Positions 9,601 to 21,600 of a stretch of 22,321 nt of DNA are shown here, in pieces (within the stretch, counting starts at the first letter, position 1; each line of letters starts with the position of its first letter). Made by a program: the position numbers and the translations under genes. Under the pieces are notes generated by a model. It made no database searches, had not been told where the DNA came from, and saw only the letters and a list, made by a program, of their open reading frames with translations. The stretch is from Apostichopus leukothele (lineage: Eukaryota; Echinodermata; Holothuroidea; Aspidochirotida; Stichopodidae), in contig JAAAKB020073554.1 in assembly GCA_010014835.2 (NCBI GenBank), forward strand, positions 1-22,321, written 5' to 3'.

Positions 9601-12600
9601 TAGGAAGACATTTCAGTTGTGTGCATCCATATTTAGATGACTTATTGCACTGCAAGCCACCCTAAGGAAGTCGTAAGTTTTTATGTATTTAATCTGACAA
9701 AATCTTGTCTACATGGTTATCAAAAGCTCCAGATAAAAGGCACATCACCAAACATAAATCAATGATTCAGGAGACATACGAGGTAGTGATTGGCCACCAC
9801 TGGGTAATACCATGGAGCCCTCCTCCATCATACCAGTATGGAGATGTCCCCCCCCACCCCCCCCCCCATCAGCGGCTCATACACTGTTCTCAATGTAACT
9901 CATTTGATGGTGCAGCGTATGTTTCACCTTTTTGTTTCTCTGCGTTTTACGATACTCGGCAAGAGTTGTGTGGGGAGCCCTAGGTTGTTTTATCTGTTAT
10001 TTGCCAACATGGGGTATTTTTACATGCACCCCCACTTCCCTCTTTGGCCAGGCTGGCCCATACGACCCTTGATACACTTTAACTGAGTACCCTCCCAGGT
10101 GGCATTCTTCTAAACCCTGGTTATTATTGTTTGTATTCTCTGCAACACCCTGCATTTTGTTTGTACTCTCTGCAGCATCCTGCAATTTGTTTGTATTTTC
10201 AGCAGTGTCCTGCAGTTTCTGCAGGTAATCTACTTTCATCTTCATCTCCTCGTGAACGAGTAACCCTTTGTTAAAATCAATTGATCTGGAGAGGTTACTG
10301 TCCCACTTGGACTTCCTAGATTTACTCTTCTTGTACTTAGGTAGACGGAATCTAGGAAGGTCAGCGGGTTCTATGCTATCGGTCGAGAGTGCAATACCTG
10401 CCAGCTTTTTCTGCATGTCCTCCAAGTTGGTCGCCCTGGCTACAGGTGAACTGGCTTCAACCGTCTCCTCTGAGACAGTTTTTTTGACTGCTTTTGCCTT
10501 TTGGTGCTGATATTTCCTAATGATATGTGTATCCGTAGGTCTACCAGAAATGTTTGAGGTACTCTTCTGCCTCTTGAGTCCATCCGATGGCTTGCGTAAT
10601 CCGATGCCTTCTACTACCATATTGGCTCCCACGTATATAGGGACATGTACTGAATGCTGAAAGAGATTAAACATATTGATTACAAAATACAATGTGCTCA
10701 CAATAACCTCTAACACGATTTTCACCCAGAGTAAATTTTATAAAAAGGAAAAAAAGGAAAAAAAAAAGGAAAAAAGGAAATACAGTACGCCAATAATACA
10801 ACAAAGATATTTTTAAAAATACACACATTTGGAACCATAATGGAAAAACCCTCCTGTGATCTTTCAAAGCTATACATGTGGTACTGTCCTTAGTGATTCA
10901 GTTTCTCCCAACATTATAGCCAATGTCCCATATATTTTTACATTATTTCTTAAATACCTAACCTTATTCAACCTTTGGAAATTAATCCAAAGCAGCCTAA
11001 AAGATGATACCTATCTGTAGCGCCACTTGTTTTGTCATTTAAAAAATACCTAAATATTGCAACTTTGATTTTGAAATCAACAAGATGTTGTGACCGCGTA
11101 TAAATACCTGTTTGTAGGCTAGTTCAAAGTTGCCGATATCGCAGTCCTTCTCCTTCCTGCGATCCAGTACGACTGCTAGGGTGTCTTCGATCACCTCCGC
11201 GCAGAGACGCTCGGTAATCTCGGTAGTGGCACCCATAGCTGGACTGCAATTGATCTCAATCAACCAGGGATCAAAATCATCTGTCATCATAAAGTCCGCC
11301 CCGTAAAGTTCAAAGGAATTCTTAGAGAGAAAGGGCGGGAAGAAAATAACAGATGGGAGGTGGAATAGAAATAGGCATTTGATGGCAATGCTAACAAGTG
11401 ATTGTCTAAAACCATGCAAAGTAAATACAAGGTTAGAATGAAACTTAACAAGTGATTGTGAAGGTCTAAAACAATGCAAAGTAAATACAACGTTAGAATT
11501 GTGAAGGTCTAAAACAATGCAAATTAAATACAAGGTTAGAATGAAACTTAACAAGTGATTGTGAAGGTCTAAAACAATGCAAATTAAATATAAAGTTAGA
11601 ATGAAACTTAAGAAGCAATGAAATATTACAAGTGAGTAAAAACTAAATAAAAAAAAACATTTTCATGGGATTCAAAAAGAAGGGTAACTAGAAATTTTAG
11701 AACTAATTAACATGTTAAATTTAACTTCCCTTCATGACATTAACATCAATTCAAAGCATTACCCTCATTACCTAGCATTAACCTCCCTTCATAGCTATGT
11801 ATACTACTTTCATAGCATATATACTACTTTCATAGCATTACTTTCCTTTGATAGCATATAATACTTTCATAGCATATACTACTTTCATAACATTCACTTC
11901 CCTTCATGACATTAACGTCCCTTCATAGCATAAACCCTCCCTTCATAGCATTTCCCTCCTTTCATAGCATATATACTACTTTCATAGCATTAACTTCCCT
12001 TCATGACATTAAACCTCCTTTCATAGCATATATACTACTTTCATAGCATTAACTTCCCTTCATGACATTAACATCCCTTCATAGCATTAACCCTCCCTCC
12101 ATAGCATTAACTTCCTTTCATAGCATATACTACTTACATGGCATTAACCTCCCTTCATACCATTAAACTCTCTTCATAGCATGAAACCCAGTTGCTAAAT
12201 TACCTTTCTCATAGTCACTGCATCCTGACAACAGAGTAAAGCAGACACAACAGCCTTCTTCATCCCAGGATAAACTACATCATCCCAGACGTTCCCGCAG
12301 CCTCTCTTCTCCAGGTAGGCCTTAAATTCCTCGCTGTCCCACATGTTATCGTCGGGAAGCATCCGTGACCTCGTTGTTGCATTCTCATAATTCTTCTGTA
12401 TAGATTGATTTGACAGATGAATGGATCTGAATTGAAGAGAAGAAAGATACATAAGCTTTCAGTTTAATTATTCTGGAAACCAAACATGATAAAACAACTG
12501 ATAAATTTGACAAGAATATTCACAGAATCCCAAGTAGAAGCTAAAGAAATTGAATATAAACAAAAGTCGTAATGGAAACATAACACAATTGTTTTCAAGA

Positions 12601-15600
12601 AGCCAATTATCAGACTATTTCCACTCATTCGACACTGACTTGAGAGTGCATTGGGCTAAAATGATCAATTTTAATATGACTCACTGAAAATCTTCCACAC
12701 AGAAGGAATGAACTATACGTAATTCTGTAACATTAGTAATACCTCATTTGAGGCATGTCATTTAAAAATAGCAAAATGTAACTTTAATACAACATAAGAA
12801 AATAACACCATGTCTTTTAAACACCTGCAACATGCACATATTTCTTGTCCCTGGAATAATAAATAGTTGCTAGTATACAGCTCACATTTTCCAGTTGACA
12901 AAATGCGTCATCAAAGTTTGGATACCCTAAGAGTGTAACGTACTGCAGCAAGGTCTGCATGGAATAGTCCTTGATAAACATTATCCTATAACATCCAAGT
13001 GGTGGGAGGGGTATTTATACAATGTATCATAACCAAGGTGGACGGATATGATCGAAAAGGTATAAGCCATGTACATGTATTATAAAGCAAAAGTGTTACG
13101 GCTAAAGTGAGGGTAACAGTGTTACTACAACTAAAGTGAGGGTAATAGTGTTACAGCTAAAGTGAGGGTAATAGTGTTACAGCTAAAGTAAGGGTAATAG
13201 TGTTACAGCCCAAGAGGGGGTAATAGTGTTACAGCTAAAGTGGGGGTAACATTTCTGTTTCATTCCTAGTTTCTTTTCTTCCTTGGTTTCCTTTGTCTCT
13301 TTCCTACTTTGTAGAGCGCTTTGAAACGCTGTATTAAGAGCTATATAAATGTAATTTATTATTATTATAAGTGTTACAGCTTAAGCGAGGGTAAACAGCG
13401 TGACAGCTAAAGTGAGGGTAATAGTGTTACTGTCAAAGTGAGGGTAACAGTGTTGCAGCTAAAGTGAGGGTCATAGTGTTATGTAGCTAAAGTGAGGGTA
13501 ACAGTGTTGCATCTAAAGTGAGGGTAACAGTGTTGCAGCCAAAGGGAGGGTAATAGTGTTATTGCCAAAGTGAGGATAATAAGAAAAAAGAAGAAAGGGA
13601 GTTGATGATTAGAAACATAGCATCATCATGTCCAGGGGAGGAGATATTGATGGTAAAAATACTACTTTTGTAATTTAATGCAGTCCTATAATAATTCTAG
13701 AGAATAATTCTCCTTAGCATAAAATCATTAAATATTGTGTAGTTCTTTTTTTCATTGTGCTCAATAATCAACAAGGGTTTCTTGCAATACTGCTTCACTA
13801 GGATTTCCTGCAAAATTAGATCAATTTTGGCTACTAATATTAATGCAGTCTTTAGATGGAAACCCCTTAATTCCACCACCCCCCCTCTCCTCCCCTTCAC
13901 CTCTCCTTTCATCATATTATTACAGGTGCTGCAGTAAATCTACCTAGGTACAGAATGTTTAATACTGATCTAGTAGACTGAGTGGTCTATGCGATGCTAT
14001 GTCCAGACACTCAGGTGCACAAACATACATTCCACACCATTATGATGCTTTATCACTACGCATAAAAACAACCAATCACTGTTTCATAATCATTGCAACT
14101 TTGATTGACTTTTCCTAAAGTCTCCGAATGTTTCCTTCTGTGACCTCCAGACAGAAATATAAACAGAGAATTGTAAATCCGGTATTCATGAATTGCAATC
14201 CTTTCAAATCTTCTCCAATGGAAGAAAAAAAATGTCTTTCCTCTCCCTCTTCCGTGACAGACGAATCGGCTCAATCATGAACCAGACTTCGATAAAACAG
14301 TGAAATTGAAACAATGTCATGGGGCTTGTAATTTAATGTCCCAAATTGTTCCAATGTTCTAAAAATTTCATTTGGTAAAAGAAGGTAACTGTCAACTGTC
14401 ATTCCAAATGTCTTCTAGCAAGATTAAACAGGTGTACTATCTTGGTATTCGTGGAAAACATACCGATCATAAGATGAGGTTTGTCACATGAAAAGTAGCG
14501 AACAGGAAAGAGAGAAAAAAAACATAAAAAAAACACTATCAACGACGTAAGTTTGCTTATATCATTCGTGAGTGAAACTGTGCCATGGAACGGCAGACTA
14601 GTTGCCTTAAGTCTTGAAGCTCCAATCAAAAGAAAACTAGTAGAGTAAACTTGAAACCAGATGGAAAGAAAGATGCGGTTGATTAATTTTGTGAGGAGAG
14701 AGTCTAATCTATGCACTTTAATTTATCACTGACACTCTGACAAACATACAATGGGTTTAGTTTCAAACATAAATCAATTGTCTGTTCTAATGCGTTGCGT
14801 CTTCATGTTTTTATGATGACTGTAATAGCCACCTTTGTATTCTTTTCATAGGGAAACTGCTGTTGTTTCCAAGGGCCATCAAGTTAGCGCCTCAAAATTG
14901 CTAGACGGTCAAGAAATGGTCACTCATGTGCAGTCCAAAAAACACTTGTAACATGAATGCACACTCTGGAGAGCTCTCCCCTCGCTGGGTAATATTGCCA
15001 TGTATAGCTTCTTTAAATCTCCTCAATGTGTGGGAACATTTTAGAAAAGTAAAAATCCTCTAGGGGTTTATAATAATTGAATTTTCTTTAGCAGTTTTTA
15101 GCATGCTAACATTGAACATATTACACAAGACCGAAAAGAACATATTTACAAGGAAGCAGAAATTAGACAGGGCTTCACAAGCAACTTCGAAAAGTTTCCA
15201 AAATAAAATCACTTCAAATTTTAAATGAATGTATTAAGTCCAAGTAAAGTAGGATGAATTACTTCGAATGCTGAGGCCAATTCGGGAAACATAGATTGAC
15301 AGTAATTCTCAAAAGTAAGGTCATTTGTGTTGGATTTCAAACAAATTCACTTGTGACTTACAAAACGTGCGCTCCACAGATGTAACATGATGAAGAATTG
15401 TATTGAATTCATATTAAATCCGACAACCTAACTCACATGGGCTTACAAACGATCATTGAATTTGATCTGTTTGGTGCCTTGCTGCGACTATTTGCACCGA
15501 AATCGTATGACATCTGCAGGCATAATTCACAACTGATTACCCAATGAATATGTTTGTTGCTCTGACATTTACATATGTATATAAAAGCTATACAAACAAG

Positions 15601-18600
15601 ATGTCTGCATCACAAACATTTAGTCACGAACCAACCCACATATAGTTGTAGAATCCATCTGGCAACCTTTAACTCCCTTGACATGGTCAGAGAATCAATA
15701 ATCCCATGTAAACACACAGAAACTGTGTCTAGAAAGGAATAGGACTTTTTCTTGTTTTAGACAAAGAACTAGGTGATATGACTCTCACAACCATCAGCTG
15801 CATGTTAATTCTAACATTTATTCAAGTTTGGTTTTGTGGGTAGAACTCAAACCAATTCATGGAAACAAGTTTCTATCTGATGCCACTTAAAAGTAAATAA
15901 TAATAATTTATCTTTCCATAGTGCCTTTTCATCGTTACCAACAATCCCAAAGCACTTTATATGATACACTGAAAATAAAAAGTGCCAACTCACAATTCAA
16001 AATAAGATTACAAGACTTTAAGATAAGTAAAATGCAGTTTACAACTTCAGATGCAAATTCAATAGCAGCTTCTATGACATTCATTTTCTTTATGATGGTG
16101 CCTGACATTTTGATCCTAGAAGGATCTTTTGCAGAGGCTAACTGCAGAGGCATCTGAAGATTCTGCTAGGGTCCAACCATCAGGCCCTCTAACTTTTAAA
16201 TATTTACCGACACAGGGCATTTTGCAGTAGATAAGCAGTTGTTAACAGTTGCTTTTATCTCTCAAAATTGACATTGATTTTCTGGTCAACAATAGCAGGG
16301 AATAGACGCTTGCATTGTCATAAACCATATTTCATTTTGCACCAGATTCAATCAATAGCATAGTGCAATGTCCTTTAGAACATAGCACCATCATGTCCAG
16401 GGGAAGAGATATTGATGGTAAAAAAACTACTTTTGTAATTAATGCAGTCCTATAAAAATTCTAGAGAATAATTCTCCTTAGCATAATATCATTAAATATT
16501 GTGTAATTTTTTTTTTTCATTGTGCCCAATAATCAACAAGGTTTCTTGCAATGTTGTTCTTTCTAGTTGTTCTTTCTAGTCTGAATAAATGAATTTTAAC
16601 AGCTAATTAGCTTCAATCATTAATGATGATAAGGAAAGCATAGATCTGTGTTATTTATAAATTTATGAAAAAATAGATTAAGGTAGTATCCATACCAGTC
16701 AAAGTGGTTTCTATAGTTTTATTCCATCACCAGGCAGTTTTCAAGATAACATATTGGACTGTTTTTACATTTCTGACTAATTAAGCTTACATTGGGCTAT
16801 CTATATTGATCAAAAATTTGAAAGAAAACAAGCAATTTTGGATGAATTTCAAAAATGCCCTATAACTAACCTCAAATTAACTTGACAATGCCCCAAACAC
16901 TTCATTTAAAAATTAGTCCCTATAATCTGAACATTTTCACCAATGTTTGATTATATCAGGATAAACATGGACCAATGAAAGCCTGTTGACATGCGGTAAT
17001 GCCTCCTGATCACAATAGCTCTGCAGACATTACGGCTTGTCCAGTACAGCCAGACTGCAGAGCTGTTACGTATAGTTAAGGCATTATAATATTCATATTA
17101 TTATTAAAATTGTAGCATTATCAAAATTTGTGATATTCGTATTAATAACCGTAATTGTAGGCTAGTGGCCAAAATTCACATAAAAGTAACATTTAAGACA
17201 GATTCGGCTCCAAATTGTCTTCCTAATCCCCCAACTTTCAATTAAATACATATTTATAACCCAAGAGATTATTCTTGCCAATCATGTTTATGGCAGATTA
17301 TGACTTCTGAATCTACAGATCATTGATTGATCAGTCTTTGCATAACTTAGCTGAAAATGACCCTCATTTCATTGTTCAAAATTGAGTCAAATCTTCATCA
17401 GTAAAAGTCTGCCAAAATTTGTTCAAGCTACCCATGTTATTGTAGTTCCAAACTCTCTTTTGTTACAAGAAAATCCCAGTAGCCAAAGTTGACTATTTCC
17501 ATAGATAAGGTCTCCACACTAGTTGGTGAAAACCATATCCTGGTAGCCTATTGAGTTGTAAAGATACAAATTATTCATATTCTGTGATTAATTTCTGGAT
17601 GCATATGCCAACAGGAGATTGAGTGACATCATCACGGCCAATCAGTCGTAAATGTATTTTTTTAATATATTTTTTTGGCTTTATAATGTGCCAATCATTG
17701 AAAATAACATTTTGCTCAAACCTTGAAATCGCATTAAAGGCCTTGATCACATTTGACTACACCGGGGGGGATCAGGATTTTGTTGTCCTTAGGGTCAGGG
17801 TGGTAAAAAGCTGATGCCGGACCCATCCACATTAGAGAATGGGTGATGAATTGACGTAGCACAGGTTACAGGAGAAGCTGTACATGTTTAGGTTAAGCTT
17901 CAATTTGCCAGTTAAAATGTGTGGAGTTATATCGATTACACCACAATACACTTTGCTATGGGTTGATATGCATTTTGCAAGGTAAGCAATGTATTTCTGT
18001 CTGTCAGCACTTACACATGTAAGTCTCTCCTGTAATATGATGTACCACCTTTGTGAGGGGTTACATTTTTCACATTAGGTTTCACTGAGAAAAAATAACG
18101 GTTGACAACTTGACATAAATAACGGTATATGGTAAACAAATCTTCTTCGTCTGACATATTTTTATGATACATGGTTTTTACATCCATGATGTAGTACTTT
18201 GGAGTATGAACCAGCCTTAACTCTATTTCAAACAGATCTGTGGGCTCTTACCCATTTTGCCTTGTATAGGTTCTAACATAAAGCAATGAAAGCTACAGCA
18301 CTGAAAACATCTATTTATAGGGGCAAAAAACATTCAAAAGTCACAGGCAAACATACTAATAGCAGAAAAGTAACTTTGCATTAGGAATGTATTTGGCATT
18401 TTATTCTCATTGATTTCTGATCGCATACTCCAGGCACTTTTTCTTGTAATGTTGGACTGTTTTTCACATCTTCTCATGTTAAATAACATAATCTAGCTTT
18501 CCAAAACTTTCCACCACTTTTTCAAACATTGCAGAGTTAATTTAGACATTCCTCAGCAAGAGGTTCTTGCATTACTGTGCAATAACCTCTTTACATTTAA

Positions 18601-21600
18601 CATCCAAGCTTCATGCTTCCAGGAATCTCAGCTGCTCTTACGAAGCAATTTCAGCCCAGAGATTCGCACTGCAGGGCCTCACCTTCTCAATTTTCCATAT
18701 AACATAAGACTTGGGTCTTTTCCAAAATGGATTAACATGAAAGGAAATGCCTGCAGTGATTGACCGGCTTTCAGAAGTCCTTATATTAGGCCTTTCATAC
18801 AGAGATCCAAGGAGATGGGGGAGAATGTTATGGAAGTTGAGAACTTCCCTCCATGCCACTCTTAGATGTCACTTATCCCAGAGGTGAAGCATGTCCACTC
18901 GGAGTAAACCAACCCCATGGGCCCAAATCATGGGGCTTTTGAAAGGCATTTTGACATCATTTAACATCCTGTGAAGTCATCTCAGCTTTACTTATGTCTC
19001 AAAGGTAGCTGATATGAATTTCCTAAAGAAAAATTATCGGCCGGGTTCTGCACAGTCAATTCTTCCATTTGCGTCATGGAATCTCAAAGAATTATTGAAA
19101 CTGATATCAACATCTATTATGAGTGATCACTAAGGTTTAAGTTACACAAATCAATAAAGAGACAACTGTCAGACATTTAAGGGTTTTTGGAACGACTGAC
19201 AGAAATGTTCTTCCAATTTTAAAGTAAGATGAAGGTTTGCAAAATGACAAACAAAAATAAGGCTCACTGTGGATTTTTTATTTGTAGTGGGGTGTGTTCT
19301 TAATTCATGTGATGTAGTTTGCTGTGACGTTTTGTACAGTGGTATAACACAGTAATTGTTACAATTTCACTATATTTTGAATGCCTACAGCAACCATTCC
19401 TTTACTTAAATCATTACTTACTACATAAAGTATTAGTAGAGTCAAGGTTACAGACTGAATCCTACAGGCAGCATTCCACACCCTACCGGAGGTGAAAGAG
19501 TTCCCTCAGTGTCATGTCAAAGGTCACATTGATTGACAGTCCAATCCATCTAGACTTGCCTGAAGTCTATAAGTCTAACTCAGCCATATTATCTGGCACT
19601 CAAGCCATTTGAATCATACAGATACTGATCCACTCTGTAGACTGGAGATATGAGGTATGTCTGGAATCTAACTTTAATAAACCATATTATCTGGCACTCA
19701 AGCCATTTGAATCATACAGAGACTGCTCCACTCTGTAGACTGGAGATATGAGATATGTCTGGAGTCTAATTTTCATAAACCATATTGAATTGGCACTCAC
19801 ATCATGTAGATACTGCTCCATTCTGTCGACTGGAGCTATAAGGTATATCTGAAGTCTAAGTTTAATAAACCATATTGAATTGGCACTCACATCCATCTAT
19901 TTGACCTGTATAAATACTGCTCCATTCTGTCGATTGGAGCTATAAGGTATGTCTGGAGTCAAAGTTTAATAAACCATATTGAATTGGCACTCACATCCAT
20001 CTATTTGACCTGTATAGATACTGCTCTATTCTGTCGATTGGAGCTATAAGGTATCTCTGAAGTCAAAGGCTCATAAATCGTGTCGATCAACACTCAAGCC
20101 CATTTTTTGTGTTTTATTCACACAGACACTGCTCCTCTCATTTAACTGAAGCTATAACATAAGTTATCAAGGTTGATAAGAAGATAGTATAACATGTCAA
20201 CTTTTCGATATACTTGTTCCAAATTTAACGAAATGAGAATAAACAGAATGCAAAAATGCCAGTCGAACTCGCAAGGATAAAAACGGAGGTAGGATATAGC
20301 CCGTAAGTACTTACGCATCAAAGCTATCCATGGTGAAAGGTTGCGTGCAGAACCTGAGGTAGCACATTCTGTAGAACCAGACGGTCAGAGGATTCCAGTC
20401 GGTGACCAGGAACCACTGGCGAATATCGAACTTGGTGTTGTAAACTAATAGAGGGCGCTCTATATACTTCTGAACCACCCACTTTCCTTCTTTAATCACC
20501 ATGGGATTTCCAACAAGTTTCAACAGGTCGTCTAACTTATTCAGGCAGAAAATTCCTGTTGGAGGAAGATGAAAACAAAGTGATTTGACAAATGCCCGAT
20601 TATTAGATGCCAGACTTACTTTTCGAAAAAAATTCTCAAGTAACTCGTCATCCTTGCCAATGTCACTTATTTTAAAGGCAAACATTTCAACACTTTCAAG
20701 GTAAAAAATGATGCCAAACATTTTCAACACCTGCAAAGTTGTCTAGGTAACAATTTTCGTTATGATAAATGATAAGTATATTAATTTTGTCACCAGAGGA
20801 TTAAGGTATGCAACATACAGGCAGACACCAAAATATCTGCTTAGTCTCTCGTTTGAATAAGAAAATTAAAAGTAGAAAACTGACTTGGGAGGTTGAAGAC
20901 CAATTTTTGAAAAGAACAGAGACATTTCTGTCCTTTTTCTCAAAAAATGAATTGTGATTGTATCACACTGAACTTTAACATAACTAAAGAACTTTCGAAA
21001 TCCATAACTTATGATTAAGTTAAATTTCTGATTTTGCATTTCTCATCACATAAAAGTGAAAATACATCACAAGTTGTATCTTCCTTCCTATGAGAGAGAC
21101 CCTAGTTACATTGAGACCGTTGTCCTTCAAACAACTTCAATTTAATGCACCGTGACAATCGGCCAGACTTCTTTGAGAAAGAAACTAAAACCATTTTCCC
21201 TAAATTTCCTCATATTCTTGGTTGTTCTATTCCTACTATACTCTTCACAGTTTTGGATGTCTTTCCTATAGATATCTCAAATCACATCAGATTCACACAA
21301 CGTTACTTGAGCAATGGCAGTGAAATATTAATTCAGCCCAAGCAGGCTCGAGGGCTAGGTACCTCTGCTATGAGAATGTTGTTAGGATAGGCTGCGTATC
21401 TTAGCAACAGACTATATCAATATTTCCACAATCTCTTTTGAAATGTACATAACCAGCTAACAAAACACAATTCTTGTGAAGTGTACTAATTGATGACAAG
21501 AGAAATGATACTTCAAACACAACCATTTAATATCTTTTTTAAAGTTGTAACCCACCTCTCCCTCGAGACTTGGCACCCGGTTTGACAATCCAAATGTTTC

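Noticed and set aside
9841-9870. Pro-rich plus-strand frame [10 protein letters not shown]
   Set aside because: It is only the translation of C runs in an intron.
9997-10090. Tail exon read straight to the stop at 9997 as the protein end
   Set aside because: Possible as a retained-intron variant, but the terminal exon at 3170-3660 has a very strong acceptor and a clean basic C-terminus, and phases agree through the microexon.
15921-16157. Open frames on both strands in the retroposon body
   Set aside because: Both strands are open over the same stretch and neither shows reverse transcriptase or other motifs.
18638-18859. 73-codon minus-strand open frame with protein-like composition
   Set aside because: No recognised motif and no splice sites that fit the phase between 20315 and 12426; the exons on both sides already join perfectly.
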